Shown here piece after piece: positions 11,076 to 22,855 of a stretch of 64,000 bases of DNA (position 1 is the stretch's first letter; each line of letters begins with the position of its first letter). The notes under the pieces are model-generated. The model was not told the DNA's origin. It searched no databases and saw only the letters and a program-made list of their open reading frames with translations. Both the position numbers and the translations under genes were made by a program. The stretch is from contig CM035305.1 of NCBI GenBank assembly GCA_002900995.3, positions 4,262,467-4,326,466 on the forward strand. Direction: 5' to 3'. This DNA is from Ganoderma boninense. Taxonomy: Eukaryota > Basidiomycota > Agaricomycetes > Polyporales > Polyporaceae.

Positions 11076-13524
11076 ATGACCTCCTACTTCAGTTCTCTGC
11101 TCTGGGGGACCTCTCAGCTCGACGATGCGTTGGTGCGTCTCCAGTCCGCTCCAGCCTACACCTGTCTTCCTCGCGCCTCGCTGACCTGCTCGGTCTCCAG
11201 ACAAGGCAACATCGGAGCTCCTGCCCAGCGGCTCAGAGACATTGCTCTCAACCTCGAGATATGCGACCAGATTCGTTCCAAGTCCGTACAGCCCAAGGAT
11301 GCAATGCGTGCTTTGAAGCGGCGACTTGGTCACAAGAACCCAAACGTCCAATTACTCTCCTTGAGCGTACGTGGACTAGCCGCAGCTGTTACGCGTCTTC
11401 CTAACGCACCTCCCAGTTGACCGACATCTGTGTCAAGAACGGCGGTGATGCCTTTCTTACTGAGATTGCGTCCAGGGAGTTTATGGATAACCTCGTATCA
11501 ATACTCAAGATGCCCGCCCTCAATCATGACGTCAAGAACAAGATACTCCGCTATGTCCAGGACTGGGCGACGGCGTTCGAGGGCAAGCCAGGCTTGAACT
11601 ACGTGGGGGAAGTATACAAGACACTTCAGCGCGAAGGTGAGTTTACCACATCCCAAGCGAAGACTGTATCGTAACTCGCCCACTCTCAGGGTTCAACTTC
11701 CCTCCTCGTGACCCCGCGGTCACTGCTTCCGCGATGGTGGACACTCAGACCGCGCCAGAATGGATCGACTCAGATGTTTGCTTGCGTTGTCGGACACCAT
11801 TTACCTTCACCAACCGCAAGCACCACTGTCGGAACTGCGGCCAGGTCTTCGATCAGCAATGTTCATCCAAGTCAATGCCTCTGCCGCACTTCGGTATCGC
11901 GCAGGAAGTACGAGTCTGTGACACATGTTATAACAAGCTGCACAAAAAGGCGCATAAGTACGGAGCATGAATTGTCGCACTTTTTGCTCTGATTGACGAT
12001 GCGATGTTGTAGGACTCACAGGTCATCCCAAAGCGTCTCAGCTTCTCGACACCGATCAGCTCGGGACTTGTACGATGCGGAACTGCAACGTGCTATCCAA
12101 TTGTCCCTCGAGAAGTCGGTGCTGCTGGTGGCCGTCGCCCCGGCTATGTGCCATCTCCATCCCCTTGGCAATCATCGGAGCCACCGCTTGTCGACCGTGC
12201 TACGCGCCCTCATGCGACATCTCCAAATTCTTACGAGGAAGAAGAGGACCCGGACCTCAAGGCTGCTATCGAAGCAAGCTTGCGGGAGGCAAGCGCACCC
12301 AAGCCGAGTGCACCCATAGTCATTGACGCGTCGGAGAGGTATATGGCAGAACAGCGAGCGGCAACCGGATACGCACAGTCATATCCTCCTGCAAGCACAA
12401 CTCCAAAGCCACGGGTACCCACTATTCCCAGCTATGATCTTGAGGTCTTGGAAACGGACACTATCTTGACTTTCAACCAGACAGTGGATCAAGTTCAAGC
12501 TTCGGGTGGAAGAGACTTGTCGAGGTATCCTGCTGTGACGGAGCTGTTTGACAAGGCGAATGGGTTAAGACCAAAGCTTGCGATGAGCTTGAGTGACACG
12601 AGCAGGAAAGAGGGTATGTACTCTTCCGTTTGCTGCATGTCAAACCGCTAACATTCAGCATTTACTCCTGAAGAAATGCTCGTTGACATGCACGAGAAGC
12701 TCTCGCAAGCGGTCAAACTCTACGACAAGCTACTCACTGAGCAACTCTCGCGACCTCAATGGAGGCAAGCGGGCCCCTCCGCTGTTCCTCCTCAACAGTC
12801 TCCGTCCGGCTACTCGCAATACCAACCCGTCAATGGTACATACAACCAGTGGCAGCCTACGCCATCGACACCAGCACCAGCCCAGTCATATCTTGCCCCG
12901 AGTCCGGCTGCTCCTGTCTCCCAACCTGCGCGTCTACGCGACCTCTCCGATCACTGAACATCCTCCGCAACAGATGTATCAACAGGTCGCTCCTTCCACC
13001 GCCCCCACCTTCTCTCCCAGTTCGCCAGTGACTCAACCACGGTACGGTCAAGAAGGGCTCCCCTATTCGGCCATGTCGCCACCGCCCCCCGTCTCGATAC
13101 CGCAGTACGGCGTCCCTCCGACCCCAGTCACATACCAGGCTGTCCCTCAACCACCAGTCTCCGTCGCAACCCCAGCACCTCCCCCTCCCGCCCCGCACTT
13201 TCCCAGCCCCAGGTCGTCCCACAAGCCCCCTTCGCGGCTCAACAACAGTTCCAAGGCCCCGCTCTCGCTCGACACAACACCGTCAGCGGCTACCGTGCGT
13301 CCGTGCCCCCAACACAACGGCCCGCCGCCGCCCCGCATGTCAATGGCCTGGCACGATCGAACACCCTCGCGGCCTCGTCGCACGCACCCGCGCAGCTCCA
13401 GCACCTCCAGCAGATGTCCGTGCCTCTCCCGAGCTTCCCCGAAGTGCCGAACATGCCTCCGCAGGTGCAGTCGTACTACCCGCCAGAGCCGGAGCGCAAG
13501 GAGGCGCTGCTCATTGACTTGTGA
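11076..13524 (+). CDS. VPS27: VPS27, ESCRT-0 subunit (VHS-FYVE-UIM)
   Basis: VPS27 binds PI3P and ubiquitinated cargo on endosomes and recruits ESCRT-I. The VHS domain includes [20 protein letters not shown] and [17 protein letters not shown]. The FYVE finger (about 11755-11945) has WIDSD, the basic [10 protein letters not shown] ligand motif and the closing RVCDTC, with all eight Cys/His ligands. Two ubiquitin-interacting motifs follow: [13 protein letters not shown] and [13 protein letters not shown] helical region ([20 protein letters not shown]) matches the GAT-like core that pairs with Hse1. The tail is Pro/Gln-rich and ends in a clathrin-box-like LIDL before TGA 13522-13524. The frame slips twice by one base without a usable intron, near 11236-11239 (expected GSEDIALN) and near 12110-12113 (just after the first UIM). 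Both fit a lost G in a GG doublet. An intron with GTACGG donor ends at the TTGTAG before position 12014. Confidence 0.93.
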
Positions 13525-15091
13525 GTCGGGGTGCTTGTGAGAGGCCGTGACTCGGACAAGGCTGCGTGCTGCGTGCTGTGCCACCGTCGTGGAGAGCGGG
13601 TGGAGATGACTCGGAGAGGCGGATGCTGCGTATGATGACGACTAGTACTTGGTAACGGGAGCATGTAATCTTATGAATGGACTGGCTATGGTAGACTATG
13701 AATTGTATGAAACTATTGATCGCCGTCTCTGCTACCTTGGAGCTTGGAGTTGGTCACGGAGGCTGCACCTTCCAAGATTCCACCTCGTGGGCTCTGCTCC
13801 GAGGTCGCTGGAGTTGAATTGACCACGTTGAGATGCCTGCCAAGTCGCACTAGAAGCACGCCCTCGCCTGAGGCGGCTGCCCCGTCGAATTCCACTGAGC
13901 ACTCTTCTTCCACGTCGGCGTCCACCGAATTTCTTCTTTTCCTCGTCGAAAAAAAATCACATGCGCACACGCATCGACAGCAAAACTTCGCTTTAGAAAA
14001 AAGAACCTTTAATCATCTGCTAGGTCTCCAGAGAATAGATACCGTATGTAACTCGCAATAAACAATTCAGAATCAGAACCAGTACCTCTACGAATGATAT
14101 ACGCATATGTACACACCGAAGCCCGAAGCCCATCGGTCTGGCGACGCGGGTGCCAGAATTGGTCCTCGGAGCCAGTACTACTACTACTTCTTCTACGACT
14201 ATTCATCGACGTCGTCATGTGTGGGTGTATGGGTGGGCGGGCGATATGGAAGCATGCAGGTAGTCTAGTAATGGACACGACAATGCAGCAGCTGGCGAGA
14301 CAGCTGCGTAAATACCAATACCAGTACTAGTTGAGCTATGGATGGGCTGGGCAGATCGGCACGATCGCGACGCGAACGGACCCGAGGACGCCCTTGCAGA
14401 GGGGAGTGGTCGTGAGGGACACAGTGAGGAGTAAGTTAGAAGCAGCGTCAGCAACCACGGACTGTTTCTCCCAGAAGGTCCGTCCATGTTACTAGTTACG
14501 CCACTATTGGGAGAGATGAGAGATGAGAGGAGAGATCAAACGCGCGGACAGTGAGAGGTGGAGATGAAAAAGAGACTGAGCGATTGTGTGTGGGCGAGCG
14601 AGCGTGTGGGTGAGAGATGGCGAGAGAAATGCGGGTTCGACGTACGACGCAGCGTACATCTGTGTTTGTACTGTAATGACCGGGCGGACGTGCGTCATAG
14701 TATTACACGTGAGGATTGAGGGGTATACTATAACTTGAGTGAGATCAAAGACCACGGATGTTTGATCCAAAAAGCCGAAGGTCGTGCAGAATACGTATAG
14801 GTCAGAGGAGAACGGGCGGATGGGGGGTAGGGTCGGGATGGAAGAAAAATAAACCATAATGAACAACGAGAGAGGAGAAGCGCAGACGTGGTGGGTACAG
14901 GTACGGGAGATGGGGACTGGGGATTGGGGGGAATCTGGTTGTGTGTATTGCGGGGAATAAACATTGACATTGAACGGTATCGTGCCGGCACTAGGACTGT
15001 GATTCAGAACGTCGTCAAGCGTGAAAAGATGGACAGCAAAAGATTAAAGCGACGACACAAGACGAAAACGGTCAAATCATTGTCCGTAGCG
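13525..15091. other. Convergent intergenic spacer
   Basis: This lies between the 3' ends of VPS27 (+) and the Bni4-like gene (-). Open frames of about 80-120 codons occur on both strands, but none shows a domain or an intron pattern I trust. It contains short Ser/Thr-coding stretches and A-runs near 13950. I assign no gene here. Confidence 0.4.
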
Positions 15092-17907
15092 TCATACAAA
15101 GAATTGAGTACTGCGCGGCACGAGGCATGCATCCATCAGCGAACGTCCCCTTCGATATAAGGATAGAGACGACGTACTGGACGCGACTAGCGGCGTGCAC
15201 CTCCATTTCCTCCATCTTGTACGAGTTCAGCTCTTCCTTGATACGCTGCGCCAGCGCCGGCGTCAACCTACTCCACGTCGCGGGCTCGCTACGCCTGTCG
15301 TATACCGTCGCCGGGAAGGTGTCGTACACGGACAGGTTGGCAGCGAACGCCAAGCGCTTCGAGGGCGCCGTGGCGGAGCGATGTGAGAGTGTGGGAGGGT
15401 TCGACGCGGGGAACATGGTCGACAGCGCCGGCGCAGATGAGTTCGGGTGGCTGAATAGCGAGGCCTTCTCTTTTTCGGGACCCGACGCGCTCGTGGTCTC
15501 GGTGGGAGTCTCCGTCTTCGATGGGGAATCGAGAGTTAGTTTCGAGTCAAACGACAGCGGCGGAAGGAACGTCGCCGATGTCGGTGGTGAGTGTCCGTTG
15601 GCCGATCCATGCGTCTTGTGCTGGAGGCCATCGATCTGGTCAGGGTCAGATGCCGGGAGGTGACCAAGGGGCGGAACCTCGCCCTGCAGCGGCGCCGAGT
15701 CGTACGAGTTCGACCGTGCCCGCGTGAACGCAGGGTTTGGAGGGAGGTAGGCGTCCTGAGAGTAATCAGAGCCGTCCATAGGTTCTGTGTGGGTAAAGCG
15801 ATCAGCGGAGACATTCCACATATGCAAAACACGCACTCTTGAGGATGCCCTTTGCCGGCTTACGCGTCCGCTCGACGCTCCTACGGACGTTGATCGCCCA
15901 CGGCTCCATCTCCTCGTCCTCCTCCAAGCTCGCACTGTCCAGCGCCTGCCTGATCGTGATATCCTCATCTTCGTGCGCCTCGCCCCAGTCCTCGTCGTCC
16001 TCCCAGCCCTCGATGCTGTAGTTCGGCGCATGGTTATCATGGCCAGCCTCGCTCCCGCTGTCCGAATCATCGTGCTCGACGACGACGCGCATCCCGTTCT
16101 CGTTCACCTTGGATGAGCTCCCGATCTTGGCAGGGGAGCCTTCGCCTTGCCTGTTCGTCGTGTTCTTCTCCCAGGTGGTGGGCACGTTCGCGGCCTGGGC
16201 CTGCGCAGCCGCCCGGGCCTCAGCCTCAGCCTTGGCCTTGGCCGCCGCCTCCGCGTTGCTCTTGAGGGTGTGCTGCCGCGCGAGGCGAGCAGCAGGACTG
16301 AGGCCGGCCATTTCGGGGTTCGAGCTCCATTCGGAGCGGTCGAGCTCGGCGGTGACATGGGACACGCTGGCCTCGGCCGCGGCGGCCTTCTCGCCCTTCT
16401 TCTTCTTGCTCTTCTTGCCCGAGCCTGCGCCGCCCTCCTCCTCGCCGTCCTTGTTCTTGTCCTTGAACAGTGAGGTGATGCCCGCGAGCGAGTTCCGGCG
16501 TGCGAGCTTCCCGATCGAGCCCAGCTTCCGGATCACCATCGACGCGGACGACATCGTCGAAGAAAGCGAGATGTTGTCCGTCGAGCGGTTGAACTTGTTG
16601 TTGAACAACGATCGCGACTTCTTTTTCTGCACCGTCGCCGTCGAGTCGCCATCGTCCATGGCGAGAGTAGCGCTCGAGCCGAGGCTGGACTGACTTGGAC
16701 GAGGCATGTCGTGTCGCGCAGTGGCGTCCTCGTCGGCCTCGTGCAACGTCGCATTCGCGTTCATAGAAAGCGCCCGTCGTAGCCGGCCCTTCAAGCCGCT
16801 CCCCCGGGGTCCACCCGAGGGCTCGAGCATCGCGGCCAGATCACTGTCGTCTCGTGACATGCGTTTCTCAGCAGCAGTGAACGTACCCTGAGACAACGGA
16901 GACGGTTTTCGCAGGTTGTGCGGAGCGGCGTTTGATGACGTCGACGTGGTGGCAGAGGGCGCGACGAGACGCGCAGAGGCGTTCGACGACGACGAGCCGG
17001 TACGCTGATGGACGCGGGGAGGCGCTGCAGCGCCGTTGGTGGGTGGCGGGGTGGACCCGGACGAGTTGGACCTAGTGCTGGCTTGTTTAGGATGTGAGTG
17101 TGCTGGAGAGGAAGCGGAGTTGCTGCCGCCAGCGCTCGAGCCTTGGTTGCTATTCGTGCGTTGCCGTTGACTACCGGATTGGGAAGAACCAGAATTGACG
17201 GAGGTCGAGGAACCAGCCGCGTCCGCGTGTGCGTACGGAGGCTTAAACGGTCCGGAGTGTTGCTGCTGCTGTGATCCAGAACGCCAATCGGAGTCGTGGT
17301 TGGACGAACCTTGGCGCTGTGGGCGACGGTAGGGATGATACCCTCCGTATTGGGATCCCTGCTCGGAAGGGGCGGGAGAATAGCCCATCGGCAACTGGGT
17401 GGGATGGGGCGGGGGAGGAGTGCCGCTGGGGAATGGGCTGAAGCCAGACATAGGACTCTGGGCAAAATACTCAGGGTTTGGGTTGCCGCCATTGCGGCCT
17501 CGTTGACTGCCCATGTTGTTCATCTGGGACATTTGATGCGCTTGCTGAGCGTTGTACATCATTTGCTGGTAGGCCCACTGGGCGAGCTGGGCGTTGGCGG
17601 GGTCGTAATAGGGCATCTGTCCTTGCTGGGGGTGGGGAGGATGGCCATGCATGGGGTAGGGCTGCTGGTGAGGATTTTGGTAGAAAGAAGGGTAGAACTG
17701 CTGAGGAGAAGGCGACCAGGCCGCCTGCTGCTGCTGAACGGGGTAGGGGTATGGCTGTTGCTGAGACATGGGGGATTGTGCAAGAGAATGCTCGTTGGTG
17801 GACGAGGAGCGCTGACGGGGTATGGATGGATTGATGGAGTTGGAGGAGGGCGCGTCCATGCTAAGGTCTCTAGGTAGATGCCAGTCTTGAGGCGCAAGAA
17901 CGGCCAT
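15092..17907 (-). CDS. Low-complexity protein with Bni4-like C-terminus
   Basis: A protein of about 900 residues starting MAVLAPQDWHLPRDLSMDAP. The N-terminal third is Gln/Pro/Tyr-rich (QQQPYPYPVQQQQ), the middle is Ser-rich, and a basic stretch (KKSKKKKGEKAAAA) is followed by an acidic segment (EDDEDWGEAHEDEDITIRQA). One intron follows KPAKGILK; another near the end (about 15113-15177) joins SRV to HTQFFV and TGA (15092-15094). The C-terminal block YDTFPATVYDRRSEPATW..RLTPALAQRIKEELNSYKMEEMEVH..SRVHTQFF is a conserved fungal signature that I associate from memory with Bni4/Afr1-type adaptors, which link protein phosphatase 1 and septins at the bud neck or septum. KRLAF just upstream could be a degenerate RVxF PP1-docking motif. 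The gene model is secure; the Bni4 assignment is moderate. Confidence 0.72.
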
Positions 17908-18578
17908 GGACTACGCGTGGCGCGGAAAAAAAGCTTGAACTTGACTGCGCGGGAGGATGTGGCGGATTGAGGAAGCGGGGGTTGGGGGAAGGGGCGGGGT
18001 GACAACGAGGGAAAAGAGGTCAAGACAAGGGTTAGATACGGTTCAAGGCAGCATCAAGCTCACGCACACGAGTCCAGGCGAAGGTTTTAAGGAAGGAAAA
18101 CGAAAGGAAGGGAGAGAAGAAGACGAGAGGCGGGACTCGGGGGGGTGGTTGGAGCCTGGACGTGGTGGGGGACAGGCTGGCCAACGAGAGGGACAACGTC
18201 AAGGACGACGACGACGAGACCTCGGGGAGACGCCTGTGCAATCGCATCTGTACCAGGCTAGGCAAACAGGGCCAAACATCCGATGTTTCCTGATTCTCTC
18301 GCGGAGTCGTCCAGCTGCATCTGTCCCGTCTCCCGTCCGCAGCTGCAGCGACGACGTCCGCAACCATCAGCCCCTCGAAACCAGCCAGGGCCTCACGCAG
18401 GCCATGCTGATCACTCGCTTTCGCCGATCGCTCGCTGTTTCCAGCCCCGTGCGCCAGAGGCTGGGCAGCAGGGCTCTGAGTCTCAGGGTGTGGACGCTGG
18501 GGCTGCGATGGTCATGCTCAGGTGGTGCTGTTGGAGAGTGGACTGTGTTCTGAATACATCCGACCCGGACGCAGCCGC
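17908..18578. other. Upstream region of the Bni4-like gene
   Basis: Purine-rich on the + strand (runs such as GGAAAACGAAAGGAAGGGAG near 18100), hence pyrimidine-rich in the sense of the leftward gene, as is typical of a fungal promoter or 5' UTR. The open frame at 17957-18553 is highly basic and low in complexity, so I do not call it a gene. Confidence 0.4.
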
Positions 18579-18615
18579 TAAGATTGGGCTCATCCACGAT
18601 TCACCACTTCGCCTA
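18579..18615 (+). repeat. 37-bp inverted repeat, left arm
   Basis: The 37 bases starting TAAGATTGGGCTCATCCACG are the exact reverse complement of 19520-19556. The arms are 904 bp apart. This marks a rearranged or mobile segment. I recognise no transposase between the arms. Confidence 0.85.
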
Positions 18616-18694
18616 AGCGTGACTGATCGTGACATCACGGTGGCACCCGCTATTCCGGCCCAGATAACATGACGGTGACGAAGGTCTGGCGGGT

Positions 18695-18713
18695 ACGATC
18701 AGGACCTTCCGCG
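18695..18713 (+). repeat. 19-bp direct repeat, copy 1
   Basis: The sequence ACGATCAGGACCTTCCGCG occurs here and again at 19597-19615 in the same orientation. Both copies are followed shortly by an ATTTTA-type motif. Confidence 0.8.
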
Positions 18714-19354
18714 ATGGATTTTAAACCATGAATACATATGGTGTACATTCAGTATGGACATGTATGGGGTAACTGGGTCTGCCTGCATGGAAAACAGCGC
18801 AGGAAGTTGACAGGTAACGCTAGTAGGCACAGGACTCGCTTCAGGACGTATCGAGAGAAACTGGGACATGCGGGAAGGTGTAAGCACATTATGCGGTAAT
18901 ACCAAGTAGTGGGATGGCTCTAGATGGATGTGTTTCCTGCCAGTATTTACCCGTGTAAAGTTCTCGTCGTAGGCACTGTTTAAGCACGCAATGAGTTTGA
19001 CCCCCTCCGGCGACGAGATGGTCAAAGACACGAGTGTTAGCCCTTCAGCTAATAAATAAATCATGAATGGATCACGTTTGTGCTGGCCTTCGCCGCATTA
19101 CAATGGCATCAATCGGGAAGGCTCTCGGCATATGCGTTCAGAGACTCCTTCTACTTATGGCACACATGTTGTCGACCCAAATTGTTTGTCAGTCATCCTC
19201 CAGCCTTGACTGGTATGACTGCGGGATATCGATATCCAAGCAGGAGTTGCGTGTTACTTCTCCCGGTCCTTCAAGGCACTGTGCCCCCACTGAGCGCACA
19301 AAGGCGTGATTTCGCCAAGGGGGGCGCCTACGTCGCTAAGGTGGACTTGTACTT
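18714..19354. other. Repeat-bounded segment, possible gene remnant
   Basis: The stretch inside the repeats has one protein-like minus-strand reading at about 18775-19060. Joining across a plausible GTAAAT..CCCAG intron, the frame reads KLIACLNSAYDENFTR followed by FLSIRPEASPVPTS. I recognise no family. It could be a gene fragment carried by, or interrupted by, the repeat element. Nothing else is supportable here. Confidence 0.2.
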
Positions 19355-19489
19355 GTAAATCTATCTACATTTCGAGAGATCACCGTTAGCCAAAAGTACG
19401 ACCTATTTGTGCTCCGTAGAGAGCACATCTATCGATTATAGGAAGTCGTTTCCTCTTACGAGTTCCTTGTGAATTCTAGATAGATTTAC
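19355..19489. repeat. Small foldback (13-bp inverted repeat)
   Basis: GTAAATCTATCTA at 19355-19367 is the exact reverse complement of 19477-19489. Inside is a second hairpin, GTGCTC-CGTAGA-GAGCAC at 19409-19426. The 135-bp unit resembles a small foldback or MITE, although no target-site duplication is evident. Confidence 0.6.
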
Positions 19490-19519
19490 AACGGTCAGTC
19501 ACGGTCCCCGGCGCTCAAA

Positions 19520-19556
19520 TAGGCGAAGTGGTGAATCGTGGATGAGCCCAATCTTA
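19520..19556 (-). repeat. 37-bp inverted repeat, right arm
   Basis: Perfect reverse complement of 18579-18615. Just outside it (19597-19615) lies a 19-bp sequence that is directly repeated at 18695-18713, which sits inside the left arm. The two arms therefore belong to partly inverted, partly direct copies of a longer repeat. Confidence 0.85.
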
Positions 19557-19596
19557 TACAGACCGGACGGGTGGGTTCCCGCTGTCCGGATGACGA

Positions 19597-19615
19597 ACGA
19601 TCAGGACCTTCCGCG
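19597..19615 (+). repeat. 19-bp direct repeat, copy 2
   Basis: Second copy of the 19-bp sequence at 18695-18713, same orientation, 902 bp away start to start. It closes the repeat-bounded segment on its right side. Confidence 0.8.
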
Positions 19616-20000
19616 CTAAGCCATTTTAGACGATGATGTTTCCCTTGAGATACCGATACGAAGTGGAGACGAGCGTCGTCGCAGACAAACTTGTACGCTG
19701 CCTGGGCTGAAGGCACGCTTCGTGGTCGGACGAAGGATGCCGTGTGGCAGAAAAGAGACGAGTTGGTGTTTAGGAGAAGGGTGCGATGGGGAATCTATAT
19801 CAGGGACGTATGGACGTGGAGCTTGCTCAAGGAACGACAGAAGCACAGTTGCAATCGCAGATTAGATCTCGACCCCGCGCTAAGCCCCTCTCGGAGAGAT
19901 CTTATCTAATCTGGCCGGGACGTCTCCGGCCGCCGCGGGGCCGCTCTCTCCGCCGCCTCCGAAGCATCCTTGCATCTCAACCTCGACCTCATTGACTGCC

Positions 20001-22855
20001 ATGTCCGAGCCTGCGAAAGACTGGAGGGCTCTGTGTGCTGCTCGAAAACAGCGCCAGCTACATGCGATCCCCAAGGACTGGTCCATCCATCCCCCGCCCC
20101 GCGACTCATCTCGCCCCAGCGTCCTCAATGTCCCCCAATCCTGTGGCCTCTTAACAGCGCGCGAGCTCGACATCACTGATACTGTCAATGTCCAGACCCT
20201 TCTCGACAATCTCCGCACCGGCCAATGGTCCTCCGTCGAGGTCACCACCGCGTTTTACAAAAGGGCCATAATCGCACACCAGCTCGTCAGTTCTTCACAC
20301 ACCTGTCTCTACCGTCTGCCAAAACAGCTGCTCTTTAACCCCATGCTTCTTCTAGACCAACTGCTTGACCGAGATCTTCATAGACCAGGCGCTTGCCCGA
20401 GCACAACAAGTTGATGCATACCTCCAGATCCACCGCAAGCCCATCGGACCTTTGCATGGTCTTCCGATTTCCCTCAAGGACCAGTTCTGCCTCAAAGGCA
20501 TGGAGACCATCATGGGTGCTCCACCTTCATCTCATCGTGCACATCGCGATCACTCACACACTCGCAGGCTATGCAGGCTGGATTGGCCGCATATCCGAAA
20601 TCGACAGCGTCCTTGTCGAGATCCTCTACGACGCCGGCGCCGTGCCTTTCGTTCGCACCAATGTTCCTCAGACCCTGCAGGTCAGAGTCCAGACAGCCAC
20701 ATCTCCGACCGTTCCTTGTCACGACACCGTGTCTCTGACAAATGCAGTGACAGTGGGGCGAGACCTTTAACCATGTCTTCGGCCGCACGACAAACCCTTA
20801 CAACAGGTATATGACGCCGGGTGGCTCTTCGGGCGGCGAAGGGGCCCTCCTTGCACTCCGAGGCAGCCCCCTAGGCGTAGGCACCGATATCGGAGGGTGC
20901 GTCACTGTTTCGCAAACACGGTCTCCACTGGCCTCACGCGTAGCATCTTCCCTTCCGTTTTCCCGCCCCTGCCGCTGACCATACCGGGGTCTTACCCCGC
21001 CGGACGACACTACTCCAATTTTATGCATGCCTTCCTTCACAGCTCGCTCCGGATTCCGAGCGCGTTCTGCGGGCTCTACACCCTCCGACCTTCATACGAG
21101 CGTCTGCCGTACTGCAACGCCGTCAATGCACAGGAAGGGCAGGAGAGCGTCTCGTCGGTTCTTGGTCCCATGACCAACTCCCTCTCTGGCGTCAAGATAT
21201 TTGTGAAGGCAGTCCTCGACGCTCAGCCTTGGCGTAAGGACCCCCTGTGTATCCGCAAGGAGTGGTCCGATCGCGAATATGCACTAGGCGATCATGGCGG
21301 GCGCGGTGGCAAGATGTGCTTTGCGCTGATGTGGGACAACGGGGTCATCAAGCCGCACCCCCCTCTCCGCCGTGCGCTTGAGGTGACGAAGAGAGCTTTG
21401 GAGGCCGCCGGACACACAGGTACGTGACTTGCAACCCTGCATGGAGCCCGACTATATGCATGCCAGATCCCGAGCATGGCATTCCACTGTCATTCTGTCA
21501 GTGCAGCGCTGTCGAAGCATGCTTGCTGATCTGTCGTTCTCCCGCGCTCGCGCTCTGTTCTGACAGTGATAGACTGGGAGAACCATCGACACATGGAGAT
21601 CTACAGAAACGGCGTTCGTTCATTCATCCACCCTGACCCTTCTTATCTTCCCTTCCGGCCGCCTCTTTCCTGCGCCACCTCCGCCACCACCTCAACCACA
21701 CGATCGTCCCTTCCTATTCCGCCTTTCCGTCCATCTCACCTCCTTTCCCCACACCACCCATTCCCATGACGCTGCTAATATTGGTGCCAGACGTGCACTA
21801 ACGGTGTGGCGATGCTGACCGCCAAACCCTGACAGGTGAGCATCTTCAACGCCGACGACGGCGCCGACTACCGCGCAGAATGCGCCCTGTCGGGCGAGCC
21901 GCTCATCCAAACGATGAGCCCGACGACGGACGCGCACGAGTACGCGCTCGACGAGCCGCTCGCAAAGACCATCATCGGCGAGCCCAAACACCTCTCCGCG
22001 TACGAGGTGCGTCATCGGGCCCCATCAGCCGCGGACCTACGTAGCCTGTCCTGAATCCTGATTCAATACACTTTTCCCCGTGCCCGACATGCCGGGGAGC
22101 AGCTGTGGCAGCTGCACAAGGAGAAACGCGCGTTGCGCAAGTCGCATCTCGACCATTGGGAGGCGACGGTCTCGAAGACGGGGACTGGACGACCGGTCGA
22201 CGCGATCATCAGTCCCGCCGTGGGCTATCCCGCCTGCCCGCACGGGTGCAACTCGTCAGTCCTTGCTCCGCGTAACCATCCCACCCGAGTTTCGTTCTTA
22301 TTCTCATTCTCATTCTTATTCTTATTTTGCCTTCGGATGGCCAATCGTCGGTCGTGACGTCGCCTCTTGGCTGCTTGGCACGTCCGATCGGTATCGACGC
22401 GTTCCGTAACGCTTCCTCTAATCCACCGGGGGACCCCCGTACCACGGAATCACACTCCACAGAGACGACTTCTACACGGCGCTGTGCAACTACCTCGACT
22501 ACACCGCGTCCGTGTTCCCCGTCACCACCGTCGACAAGCACGTCGACACGCCTGCGCCGCCGCACGCGTTCCGCAACCACGAGGACGAGGCCGTGTACAA
22601 GATGTGTGAGTTTTTTTTCCCTTCCTTACCCAGACTCTGTTCTCCATTCCGCCCCCGGCCGTATGGCGTAGAACGGTACTTTGCCTGCACCGCCGTTTGA
22701 TTGAAATAATCATCTCGTGCACTCCAGACGATCCGGAATTGTTCCACGGGCTCCCCGTCGGGCTGCAGCTCATCGGCCGGACGCTCGAGGAGGAAGGGGT
22801 CATCGCGATGACGGAAGTCGTCGTCGCGGCCCTTGATGCGTCCCAGCGAAGATGA
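20001..22855 (+). CDS. Amidase-signature hydrolase (acetamidase/FAAH-like)
   Basis: Amidase-signature enzymes hydrolyse amide bonds to a carboxylate plus ammonia or amine. The Ser-cisSer-Lys triad is visible: Lys in PISLKDQFC, the cis-Ser in MTPGGSSGGEGALL, and the nucleophile Ser in GTDIGGSLRIPSAFCG, which appears once an intron starting GTGCGT is removed. GYAGWIGRISEID and VPQTLQ are typical of the fungal branch. The C-terminus reads FPVTTVDKHVD and PELFHGLPVGLQLIGRTLEE, and stops at TGA 22853-22855. I chose ATG 20001 (MSEPAKDWRALCAARKQRQL) because it begins the conserved N-terminal helix. At least eight exons splice in frame, and I found no break. Substrate (acetamide, fatty-acid amide or other) cannot be told from sequence. 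It faces two proline dehydrogenase genes, which suggests a role in nitrogen scavenging (inference). Confidence 0.88.
22294..22330 (+). repeat. Pyrimidine microsatellite in amidase intron
   Basis: Imperfect tandem copies of TTCTTA and TTCTCA. It lies inside an intron of the amidase gene and lengthens that intron. No coding effect is expected. Confidence 0.7.
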
